Origin: Burkholderiaceae bacterium
GTDB lineage: Bacteria; Pseudomonadota; Gammaproteobacteria; Burkholderiales; Burkholderiaceae_E
Length of the DNA: 64,000 nucleotides
Assembly (NCBI GenBank): GCA_023954045.1
Contig: JAMLIR010000006.1
Location: 1 to 64,000 of the forward strand
Direction: 5' to 3'
Of this stretch, positions 55,175 through 62,930 are shown piece by piece (position 1 is the first letter of the stretch; each line of letters opens with the position of its first letter). The translations under genes were made by a program, and so were the position numbers. The notes under the pieces were generated by a model, which saw only the letters and a program-made list of their open reading frames with translations, did no database searches and had not been told where the DNA came from.

Positions 55175-56122
55175 ATGCTGGACCCACAGACTCGCGCCCT
55201 GCTCGAGGCGATCGGGCGCAGCGGGATCGCGCCGACCCACACGTTGTCGATCGACGAGGCGCGCCGCGCCTACCGTGATCGTCGTGCACTTACGCAGCCG
55301 GCGCCGCCCGAGGTCGCACAGGTTCGCGAACTGCTCGCCGACGGACCGCGAGGACCGATCCCGATGCGCAGCTACCGCCCGCGCCACGCGCGCTCCGGAG
55401 CGGTACTGCCGGGCCTGGTCTACTACCACGGAGGGGGCTGGTCGATCGGGGACCTCGACACGCACGACACGCTGTGCCGTGAACTGGCCAACGGCTCGGG
55501 CTGCGCCGTCGTCTCGGTCGATTACCGGCTGGGACCCGAGCACCGCTTCCCCGCCGCGGTCGACGACAGCATCGCGGCGGCCCGGTGGGTGTCGCGTCAC
55601 GCGCCGTCGCTCGGGATCGACGCGTCGCGGCTCGCCGTCGGCGGCGACAGTGCAGGAGGCAATCTCGCGGCGGTCGTCGCGATCGCGGCGCGCGACGCCG
55701 CCGACCTGCCGCTGGCGTTCCAGCTACTGATCTATCCGGCCACCGACATGCGCCGGATCGCGCCCTCGCACGCGACCAACGGCGCGGGCTACCTGCTGAC
55801 GCGCGAGACGATTGCGTACTACCACGATCACTACGTCGCCGATCCCGCCGACGACCTGGACTGGCGCGCGTCGCCGCTGCTGCGCGAAGACCTCGCCGGT
55901 TTGCCACCGGCGCTGGTGCTCACCGCCGGCTACGATCCGCTGCGCGACGAAGGCCTGCAGTACGCGCAGCGTCTGAGCGAAGCGGGCAACCGGGCGACGC
56001 AGGTCTGCTTCGAGCGGCAGATCCACGGCTTCGCGCTGATGGGCAAGGCGATCGACGAGGCGAACGCGGCGGTGGCGCTGTGCGCGGCGTTGCTGCGCGA
56101 AGCGCTTCGCGCGGGGACCTGA
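55175..56122 (+). CDS. Alpha/beta-hydrolase esterase (HSL/GDXG family)
   Basis: Carboxylesterase or lipase of 315 aa, no signal peptide. It carries the oxyanion motif YYHGGGWSIGD, the nucleophile elbow GGDSAGGNLAA (catalytic Ser), an Asp in AGYDPLRDE and the final catalytic His in IHGFALM. These place it in the hormone-sensitive-lipase group. The ATG at 55175 was chosen; the frame is open for 42 bases more upstream. Divergent from gnd (113-base gap) and convergent with panD. Natural substrate unknown. Confidence 0.9.
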   Translation: MLDPQTRALLEAIGRSGIAPTHTLSIDEARRAYRDRRALTQPAPPEVAQVRELLADGPRGPIPMRSYRPRHARSGAVLPGLVYYHGGGWSIGDLDTHDTLCRELANGSGCAVVSVDYRLGPEHRFPAAVDDSIAAARWVSRHAPSLGIDASRLAVGGDSAGGNLAAVVAIAARDAADLPLAFQLLIYPATDMRRIAPSHATNGAGYLLTRETIAYYHDHYVADPADDLDWRASPLLREDLAGLPPALVLTAGYDPLRDEGLQYAQRLSEAGNRATQVCFERQIHGFALMGKAIDEANAAVALCAALLREALRAGT

Positions 56123-56210
56123 CCGAACCCGGCCGAGCGGGATTGTCAGGCCGACCCGCAGCCGATCGAATGCGGGATTCGACGCGCCGGCGGCGATCGT
56201 CGGGCGCGGC

Positions 56211-56600
56211 TCAGCACTCCCCCGCGTCCTGGAACGGGGCGCTGTCCCTGGTTCCCGTGCAGCGATTGCGCGCATCGACGAAGACCACGCGCGGTCGGTG
56301 AGACTGCATTTCGGCGTCGGACACGACCGCGAAGGTCGAGATGATGACCAGGTCTCCGACGGCAGCCCGCCGGGCCGCGGAGCCGTTCAGCGACACGATT
56401 CCGCTTCCGCGCTCGCCGCGGATCGCGTAGGTGACGAACCTCTCGCCGTTGTCGATGTTCCAGACGTGGACCTGCTCGTTCTCGCGGATGTCGGCGATCT
56501 CGAGCAGGTCTTCGTCGATCGCACACGATCCCTCGTAGTGCAATTCGCAGTGGGTCACCGTCGCGCGGTGGATCTTCGACTTGAGGAAGTGGCGAAACAT
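56211..56600 (-). CDS. panD: Aspartate 1-decarboxylase
   Basis: Makes beta-alanine for pantothenate and coenzyme A. The 129-aa proenzyme self-cleaves to give a pyruvoyl group: the site is Gly24-Ser25 in HYEGSC, which is present. Other conserved parts are [10 protein letters not shown] and [19 protein letters not shown] chosen at 56600; an upstream extension has no similarity. No other pan gene is nearby. Confidence 0.96.
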   Translation of the reverse strand: MFRHFLKSKIHRATVTHCELHYEGSCAIDEDLLEIADIRENEQVHVWNIDNGERFVTYAIRGERGSGIVSLNGSAARRAAVGDLVIISTFAVVSDAEMQSHRPRVVFVDARNRCTGTRDSAPFQDAGEC

Positions 56601-56704
56601 GATCGGCCAGCCGGAGTGATACCGCAAAGCTTATAACATCGCCGCTCGCAGCCGCGCCGCAGGGATACGATACGGGCACGAAAACCTCGATTCCGGGTGC
56701 CATC

Positions 56705-57469
56705 ATGCACGTTCGCCGGCCCAGATCCCTCCCGCGTCGCATCGCGCGCCGCACCCTGATGGCGCTCGCAGCGATGGCGATCGCCGTCGCGCCGGCGGCC
56801 GTTTCGGGCCGCGAGCCTGCCCCGACGCGCGACCTCCCCGACGAGCACGAGGCACGGTTGACCGTCTCGGCCGCCGCCTACCGCGAAGTCCCCCAGGACC
56901 GCGTGACGGTGACGCTGTACGCCGAGCGCGAATCCCCGCAGCCGGGGGCCGGCCAGGCGCAGGTGAGCGCACTGCTCGGCCCGGTGCTCGAAAGCCTGAA
57001 GGCGCGCCCCGACCTCGAGGTGCAGAGCTCGGGGTACCGCACCGACCCGGTCTGGCAGCAGAGCCGCGTCGTCGCATGGCGCACGCGAGGCTCGATCCAG
57101 GTGAGCGCGCAGCCGTCGGACACGTTCAACCGCCTGGTCGGCGATCTGGCGACGAAGCTCAACGTGGAATCGGTCACCTACTGGCTGAGCCGCCCCGCGC
57201 AACTCGCGGCCGAGCGCGAGCTGATCGCCGAGGCAGTGGCGGCGTTTCGTGCGAAGGCCGACACCGCGGCGAAGGCGCTCGGCTTCAGGGCGTACTCGGT
57301 GCGTGTCGTCTCGGTCGACGGCGCCGGCCCGATCCGTCCCGAGCCGGTGCCACGGGTGATGATGTCGCGCGCCGCATCGGCCGAGGCGGCGCCGGTGCCG
57401 CTGCCGGGCGCCGAAGGGAAGACGACGGTCACCGTGACCGTCAGCGGCAGCGTCGCGCTCGAACCCTGA
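56705..57469 (+). CDS. SIMPL-domain (DUF541) periplasmic protein
   Basis: Secreted protein of 254 aa with an Arg-rich signal peptide (cleavage near residue 34, after AVSGR-like residues). The rest is a SIMPL/DUF541 domain: VTLYAERESPQPGAGQAQVS, VQSSGYRTDPVWQQSR and VESVTYWLSRP. The family occurs widely in Gram-negative bacteria and is linked to oxidative stress; function is unknown. The 104 bases between panD and this gene contain a possible start region but no clear promoter. Confidence 0.88.
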   Translation: MHVRRPRSLPRRIARRTLMALAAMAIAVAPAAVSGREPAPTRDLPDEHEARLTVSAAAYREVPQDRVTVTLYAERESPQPGAGQAQVSALLGPVLESLKARPDLEVQSSGYRTDPVWQQSRVVAWRTRGSIQVSAQPSDTFNRLVGDLATKLNVESVTYWLSRPAQLAAERELIAEAVAAFRAKADTAAKALGFRAYSVRVVSVDGAGPIRPEPVPRVMMSRAASAEAAPVPLPGAEGKTTVTVTVSGSVALEP

Positions 57470-57520
57470 GCGGCCGCGCGGTCGCCTTGCCGCCGCGGTT
57501 CGATGCGCCTAGAATGTGCC

Positions 57521-57547
57521 GGACATGTTAATGCTCTTAACATGTCC
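57521..57547. promoter_or_regulatory. Perfect inverted-repeat operator upstream of the RHH gene
   Basis: Two perfect 11-bp arms, GGACATGTTAA and TTAACATGTCC, separated by 5 bases. It lies 8 bases before the ATG of a ribbon-helix-helix gene that leads into the hyf operon, and it is much more AT-rich than its surroundings. Such a site in front of a DNA-binding-protein gene suggests autoregulation and control of the operon. A fold-back in the RNA could also hide the ribosome site. Confidence 0.75.
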
Positions 57548-57555
57548 GCCGCACG

Positions 57556-57834
57556 ATGGAACTGAAGACCGCCCGCCTCACCCTGCTGATCGACCCTGCC
57601 AAGAAGGCGGCATTCGAGCGCCTGTGCGCAAGCCAGGACGTGACGCCGTCCCAGGTCGTGCGGCGCCTGATCCGCGAATACCTGGCGGCGCACGGCGTGC
57701 GGTTCGTGCCGTCCGGCCTCGACGCGGCCGAACCCGAGGCAAAGGCCTCCGCCAAGGGCCGCGGCCGCAAGGCGCGCCCCCGCGGCGCCCGATCCACGCG
57801 GTCGAAGGGCCCGTCGAGTGGCGGCGCTCGCTGA
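57556..57834 (+). CDS. Small ribbon-helix-helix (CopG-like) protein
   Basis: A 92-aa putative DNA-binding protein. Residues 5-47 match the ribbon-helix-helix pattern: a short strand (ARLTLLID) and two helices (KKAAFERLCASQDV; TPSQVVRRLIREYLAA). The remaining 40 residues are a Lys/Arg-rich tail likely to contact DNA. Its stop lies 17 bases inside the hyfB reading frame if hyfB begins at 57818, so the two genes would be translationally coupled. Probable regulator of the hyf operon, by context. Confidence 0.75.
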   Translation: MELKTARLTLLIDPAKKAAFERLCASQDVTPSQVVRRLIREYLAAHGVRFVPSGLDAAEPEAKASAKGRGRKARPRGARSTRSKGPSSGGAR

Positions 57835-59848
57835 CGTGCCCTCCCCGCTCGACTGGGTGGCGCTCGACTGGGCGCTCCTGGTGGTGGCCGGGTGGCTCGC
57901 GGTCGCCGCGGCCGGCGTGTTCGCATTGCGGCGGTTCCGGTTCGTCGCGCGGGTGCTGTTCCCGGCCGGAGGACTGCTCGGCCTGGCGCTGTTCGGCACG
58001 GCGCTCGCAGCCATGTTCGACGGGCCGCAGGTCGCGGTGCTCCCGATCGGGCTGCCCGGGCTGCCGTTTCACCTGCGGCTCGACGCGCTGTCGGCGTTCT
58101 TCCTGCTGGTGATCGGCGCGTCGGCGGCGGGCGTCTCGGCCTTCGCCGCCGGCTACTTCCGGCGCGGCGAGGGCACGCCGCCGGGCCTGATGTGCCTGCA
58201 GTATCACGTCTTCCTCGCGAGCATGGCGATGGTGGTGCTGGCCGACGACGCGTACGCGTTCATGGTCATGTGGGAGACGATGGCGCTGTCGTCCTTCTTC
58301 CTGGTCACCGCCAACCACCGGATCCCCGAGATCCGTCGCGCCGGCTACGTCTACCTGCTGGTCGCACACGTCGGCGCGATCGGCATCCTGATGTGCTTCG
58401 GCGTGCTGCAGGCCAACACCGGCGACTACACGTTCGCCAACATGCGCGCGCAGCAACTCACGCCGTTCTGGGCCTCGGTCGCGTTCCTGCTCGCGACGTT
58501 CGGTTTTGGCGCGAAGGCCGGCATCCTGCCGCTGCACGTCTGGCTGCCCGAGGCGCACCCGGCCGCGCCGTCGCCGGTTTCGGCGCTGATGAGCGGCGTG
58601 ATGATCAAGACCGCGATCTACGGCGTGCTGCGCGTCTCGTTCGACCTGCTGTCGCTGCAACTGTGGTGGTGGGGCGCGCTGCTGCTCGCGCTGGGGCTCG
58701 CCACCGCGCTGTACGGCGTCGTGTTCGCGGCAGCGCAGGTCGACATGAAGCGCCTGCTCGCCTACTCGTCGATCGAGAACATCGGGCTGCTGTTCGCGGC
58801 GATCGGCCTGGCACTGGTGTTCTCCGCCTACGGCATGCGGATGCTCGCCGCGCTGGCGCTCACCGCCGGCCTGTACCACGTCGCCAGCCACGCGCTGTTC
58901 AAGAGCCTGCTGTTCCTCGGCACCGGCTCGGTGCTGCACGCCACCGGCGAGCGCAACCTCGGCAAGCTCGGCGGGCTGATCCGCTACACGCCGTGGGTTG
59001 CGTGGGTCACGCTGATCGGCGTCCTCGCCAGTGCGGGGCTGCCGCCGCTGGGCGGCTTCGTCTCCGAGTGGCTGCTGCTGCAGAGCTTCCTGTTCACGCC
59101 AGGGCTGCCGCACCCGGTGCTGAACATGCTGATCCCGGTGGTCGCGGCGCTGATCGCGCTGGTCGCCGCGCTCGCCGGCTACACGATGGTCAAGTTCTTC
59201 GGCGTGATCTTCCTCGGCCAGCCTCGTGAGGACAAGCTCGCGCAGGCGCACGATGCGGGCCGGTGGGAGCGCGCCGGTATGCTGTGGCTGGTCGCGGGCT
59301 GCGTCGCGCTCGGTCTGCTGCCCAACCAGTTCATCCAGCTGATCGACCCGGTCACGCGCGAACTGGTGCAGGCGGGGCTCGGCGCGACCGTGGCCGCCGA
59401 CGGCTGGCTCCTGGCACCGGCCGGCGTCGCGCGCGCGAGTTACGGGCCGGTGATCTTCCTGCTCGGCGTCGCCGCCAGCTTCCTGCTGGCGTGGCTGCTG
59501 GTGCGCCGCCTCTATCACGGGCGGCTGCGCCGCTCGCTGCCCTGGGCCTGCGGCTTTCCCCGGGGCAGCGCACGGATGCAGGACACGGCTGAAGGCTTCG
59601 GGCAGCCGATCCGGCAGATCTTCGAGCCGTTTTTCCGGATGCAGCGCGAGCTTCCGTCGCCGTTCGACGAGCGGCCGCGCTATCGCGTGACCGCCGAAGA
59701 CCACCTGTGGCACTGGCTATACCTGCCGATCGCGGGTCTCGCGGGACGGCTCGCACGGCTGGTCGGGCTGCTGCAGCAGGGACGGATCGCCGTCTACCTG
59801 ATGTACAGCTTCGTCACGCTGGTCCTGATGCTGCTGGTGACCCGGTGA
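57818..59848 (+). CDS. hyfB: HyfB-like proton-conducting membrane subunit
   Basis: NuoL/MrpA-type antiporter-like subunit of a hydrogenase-4-type complex, 676 aa, about 16 membrane helices. Conserved transport residues lie in VMWETMALSSFFLVT (helix Glu), FGFGAKAGILPLHVWLPEAHP (helix Lys and the loop), and DMKRLLAYSSIENIG. The start is GTG 57818; a second GTG at 57836 is possible. First structural gene of the operon; an antiporter-like HyfD is missing. Confidence 0.92.
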   Translation: MAALADVPSPLDWVALDWALLVVAGWLAVAAAGVFALRRFRFVARVLFPAGGLLGLALFGTALAAMFDGPQVAVLPIGLPGLPFHLRLDALSAFFLLVIGASAAGVSAFAAGYFRRGEGTPPGLMCLQYHVFLASMAMVVLADDAYAFMVMWETMALSSFFLVTANHRIPEIRRAGYVYLLVAHVGAIGILMCFGVLQANTGDYTFANMRAQQLTPFWASVAFLLATFGFGAKAGILPLHVWLPEAHPAAPSPVSALMSGVMIKTAIYGVLRVSFDLLSLQLWWWGALLLALGLATALYGVVFAAAQVDMKRLLAYSSIENIGLLFAAIGLALVFSAYGMRMLAALALTAGLYHVASHALFKSLLFLGTGSVLHATGERNLGKLGGLIRYTPWVAWVTLIGVLASAGLPPLGGFVSEWLLLQSFLFTPGLPHPVLNMLIPVVAALIALVAALAGYTMVKFFGVIFLGQPREDKLAQAHDAGRWERAGMLWLVAGCVALGLLPNQFIQLIDPVTRELVQAGLGATVAADGWLLAPAGVARASYGPVIFLLGVAASFLLAWLLVRRLYHGRLRRSLPWACGFPRGSARMQDTAEGFGQPIRQIFEPFFRMQRELPSPFDERPRYRVTAEDHLWHWLYLPIAGLAGRLARLVGLLQQGRIAVYLMYSFVTLVLMLLVTR

Positions 59849-59858
59849 GGCCGACGCG

Positions 59859-60809
59859 ATGAGCGCCGTCTACGCGACCGTCTCGCAGGTGCTGGCGATC
59901 GTCGCCGCGCTGCTGCTCGCGCCGCTGCTGACCGGCTGGGTCAACATGTGCCGCGCCTGGCTGCAGAACCGCTCGGCGCCGAGCCTGCTGCAGCCGTACC
60001 GGATGCTGCACAAGCTCTTCGCCAAGGAATCGGTGGTCGCCGAGCACGCGTCGCCGATCTTCCGTGCGGCCCCCTACATCGTATTCGGCTGCATGCTGGT
60101 GGCCTGCGCGATCGTCCCGACGCTGTCGACCGACCTGCCGATGTCGACGGCGGCCGACGCGATCGCGCTGGTCGGGCTGCTGGCCCTGGCCCGCGTGTTC
60201 GTCTCGCTCGCGGCGATGGACGTCGGCACGGCCTTCGGGACGCTGGGCGCGCGCCGCGAAATGCTGGTCGGCTTCCTGGCGGAACCCGCGCTGCTGATGG
60301 TGCTGTTCTCGGCGTCGCTGATCTCGCAGTCGACGTCGCTGACCACGATGGTCGAGTCGCTCGCGCATCGCGAGCTGGCGATCCATCCGGTGCTGGCCTT
60401 CGCCGGCGTCGCGTTCACGATGGTCTCGCTGGCCGAGAACGCGCGCGTGCCGGTCGACAACCCGGCCACGCACCTCGAGCTGACGATGATCCACGAGGCG
60501 CTGATCCTCGAGTACTCGGGGCGCCACCTCGCGCTTGTCGAGTGGGCAGCCAGCCTGAAGCTGTTCGCGTATTCGTGCATCGGGCTGGCCCTGTTCTTCC
60601 CGTGGGGAATCGCCGAAGCGCAGGCGCCGATCGAGCTGGTGCTGGCGCTGCCGGCGCTGGTCGCCAAGCTGGCGATCGGGGGCCTGAGCCTCGCGGTGCT
60701 CGAGACGGCGAGCGCGAAGATGCGCATCTTCCGGGTGCCCGAGTTCCTGGCCACCGCGTTCCTGCTCGCGGTGATCGGGCTGCTGGTCCACATCCTGTTG
60801 GGGGCCTGA
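59859..60809 (+). CDS. hyfC: HyfC-like (NuoH-family) membrane subunit
   Basis: Membrane subunit linking the hydrophilic arm to the antiporter modules, 316 aa with about eight helices. The NuoH-type feature is VSLAENARVPVDNPATHLELTM with its Glu-rich loop, and QPYRMLHKLFAKE near the N-terminus. It begins 10 bases after hyfB and is followed directly by hyfE. Confidence 0.94.
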   Translation: MSAVYATVSQVLAIVAALLLAPLLTGWVNMCRAWLQNRSAPSLLQPYRMLHKLFAKESVVAEHASPIFRAAPYIVFGCMLVACAIVPTLSTDLPMSTAADAIALVGLLALARVFVSLAAMDVGTAFGTLGARREMLVGFLAEPALLMVLFSASLISQSTSLTTMVESLAHRELAIHPVLAFAGVAFTMVSLAENARVPVDNPATHLELTMIHEALILEYSGRHLALVEWAASLKLFAYSCIGLALFFPWGIAEAQAPIELVLALPALVAKLAIGGLSLAVLETASAKMRIFRVPEFLATAFLLAVIGLLVHILLGA

Positions 60810-60810
60810 G

Positions 60811-61470
60811 GTGAGCGAGCTGTTCTCCCAGTTCATCAACCTGCTCGGCGCGGTCCTGCTGCTGCTCGCATTCGCGATGATCTCGCAGCGGCGCATCCTG
60901 TCGCTGATCCACCTGTTCACGCTGCAGGGCGCGACGCTGGTGCTCGCCACGAGCGTGGTCGGCTACGTGACCCAGCAGCCGCACCTGTACGTGTCGGCGG
61001 CGCTCACTTTCGTGCTGAAGGTCGTGGTCATTCCGGTGATGCTGCACCGGGTGATCGACCGTCTCGACGTCCGCTGGGACGTCGAGACGCTGATCAACAT
61101 CCCGACGACGATGCTGATCGGCATCCTGCTGGTGATCTTCGCGTTCAACATGGCGACGCCGATCGCGCAGCTGTCGTCGTCGATCGCGCGCGGCTCGCTG
61201 GGAATCGCGCTGGCCTGCGTGCTGCTCTCGTTCCTGATGATGATCACCCGCGCCAAGGCGGTGCCGCAGGTGATCGGCTTCCTGTCGATGGAGAACGGCC
61301 TGTTCTTCGCCGCGACGTCGGCCACCTACGGGATGCCGATGGTCGTCGAGCTCGGCATCGCGCTCGACGTGCTCATCGGCGTGCTGATCCTCGGCGTGTT
61401 CATGTTCCAGATCCGCGAGCAGTTCGACAGCCTGGACATCCGCCATCTCGAGCGCCTGAAGGAAGACTGA
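60811..61470 (+). CDS. hyfE: HyfE-like membrane subunit
   Basis: Small membrane subunit similar to HyfE/NuoK-type proteins, 219 aa, about six to seven helices. Typical parts are LIHLFTLQGATLVLATS and VIGFLSMENGLFFAATS (conserved membrane Glu). It starts with GTG one base after hyfC and ends one base before hyfF, so the genes are tightly coupled. Confidence 0.92.
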   Translation: MSELFSQFINLLGAVLLLLAFAMISQRRILSLIHLFTLQGATLVLATSVVGYVTQQPHLYVSAALTFVLKVVVIPVMLHRVIDRLDVRWDVETLINIPTTMLIGILLVIFAFNMATPIAQLSSSIARGSLGIALACVLLSFLMMITRAKAVPQVIGFLSMENGLFFAATSATYGMPMVVELGIALDVLIGVLILGVFMFQIREQFDSLDIRHLERLKED

Positions 61471-61471
61471 C

Positions 61472-62926
61472 TTGGACGCGCTTCTGTTCGTGCTCGGGAT
61501 CCCGCTCGCCGGCGGCGTCGTCCTGGCCTTGTGGGGCCATCGCGACAGCGCGATGACGCTGAACGTCGCGTTCAGCCTCGGCACCTTCGTGGCGGCCTGC
61601 GCGCTGACCGCCGAGGTGATCGCCGAGGGCCCGCGCTTCGTCTGGGAGCGCGAGTTCTTCATCGACGCGCTGAACGTGTTCCTGGTGACGCTCACTGCCT
61701 TCGTCGGGTTGACGACGGCGATCTTCTCGCGCCCCTACATGCGCGTCGAGCGCGACCACGGCAAGATGACCCCGCCGCGGCTGCGCCTTTACCACAGCAT
61801 GTACCAGCTGTTCAGCTTCACGATGCTGCTGGCGCTGATGACCAACAACATGGGCATCCTGTGGGTCGCGATGGAGGCGGCGACGCTGACCACCGTGCTG
61901 CTGGTCAGCGTCTACCGCACGGCGGCCAGCCTCGAGGCGGCATGGAAGTACTTCATCCTCTGCGGCGTCGGCATCGCGCAGGCGCTGTTCGGCACTGTGC
62001 TTCTGTACATGGCCGCCGAGAAGGTGATCGGCGCCGAGGCCGGCGCGCTCCTGTGGACGAACCTCGACGCGGTGAAGGCGCAGCTCGACCCGAACATCAT
62101 CACGCTGGCGTTCGCGTTCCTGTTCATCGGCTACGGCACGAAGGTCGGGCTGGTCCCCGTCCACAACTGGCTGCCCGACGCGCATGCCGAGGGCCCGACG
62201 CCGGTCTCGGCGGTGCTCTCGGGGCTGTTGCTGAACGTCGCGCTCTACGCGATCCTGCGCTGCAAGGTGCTCACCGACGGCGCGCTCGGCACCCCGCTGG
62301 CCGGGCGGATGATGATCGGGTTCGGGCTGGTGTCGGTGGTTGCCGCAGCGTTCCTGCTGATGCGCCAGCGCGACGTCAAGCGGATGTTCGCGTACTCGTC
62401 GATCGAGCACATGGGGCTGATGACCTTCGCCTTCGGCCTGGGCGGCCCGATCGCGAACTTCGCCGGCCTGTTGCACATGACGGTGCACTCGCTGATCAAG
62501 TCGGCCATCTTCTTCGCGGTCGGCCACGCGACGCAGAAGGCCGGCACGCAGCTGATGGACGACATCCGCGGGCTGATCCGCGTGAGTCCGACCATCGGCT
62601 GGGGGATGATGCTCGGGTCGCTCGCGATCCTCGGCATGCCGCCGTTCGGGGTGTTCGCCAGCGAGTTCCTGATCATCACCACTGCGATGCGCGAGCAGCC
62701 GTGGGCGACGCCGTTCCTGCTGGTGGCGCTCGGCGTTGCGTTCGCCTCGGTGTTCGCCCGCGTGCAGCCGATGGTCTTCGGCGACACGACGCTGAAGCGC
62801 CTCGCGCATCCGCCGGCGCTGGTGCCGGTGTTCGTCCACCTGGCGCTCGGGTTGCTGCTCGGGCTCTACGTGCCGCCGTACCTCGACGCCTGGTACCGCG
62901 AGGCGGCGCGGATGATCGGGGGCTGA
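61472..62926 (+). CDS. hyfF: HyfF-like antiporter-type membrane subunit
   Basis: Second NuoL/M/N-type subunit of the complex, 484 aa, about 14 helices. The membrane Glu (WVAMEAATLTTVLLVS) and Lys (YGTKVGLVPVHNWLPDAHAE; MIGF.. then DVKRMFAYSSIEHMG) positions of ion-translocating subunits are present. It starts with TTG, 1 base after hyfE. Complexes of this layout (HyfB, C, E, F without HyfD) are found both in hydrogenase-4 relatives and in hydrogenase-related complexes. Confidence 0.92.
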   Translation: MDALLFVLGIPLAGGVVLALWGHRDSAMTLNVAFSLGTFVAACALTAEVIAEGPRFVWEREFFIDALNVFLVTLTAFVGLTTAIFSRPYMRVERDHGKMTPPRLRLYHSMYQLFSFTMLLALMTNNMGILWVAMEAATLTTVLLVSVYRTAASLEAAWKYFILCGVGIAQALFGTVLLYMAAEKVIGAEAGALLWTNLDAVKAQLDPNIITLAFAFLFIGYGTKVGLVPVHNWLPDAHAEGPTPVSAVLSGLLLNVALYAILRCKVLTDGALGTPLAGRMMIGFGLVSVVAAAFLLMRQRDVKRMFAYSSIEHMGLMTFAFGLGGPIANFAGLLHMTVHSLIKSAIFFAVGHATQKAGTQLMDDIRGLIRVSPTIGWGMMLGSLAILGMPPFGVFASEFLIITTAMREQPWATPFLLVALGVAFASVFARVQPMVFGDTTLKRLAHPPALVPVFVHLALGLLLGLYVPPYLDAWYREAARMIGG

Positions 62927-62930
62927 GCCG

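Noticed and set aside
57578..59713. Minus-strand open frame of 711 codons opposite hyfB
   Set aside because: Composition is Gln/Arg/Glu rich without hydrophobic segments or motifs; hyfB has all expected helices and residues.
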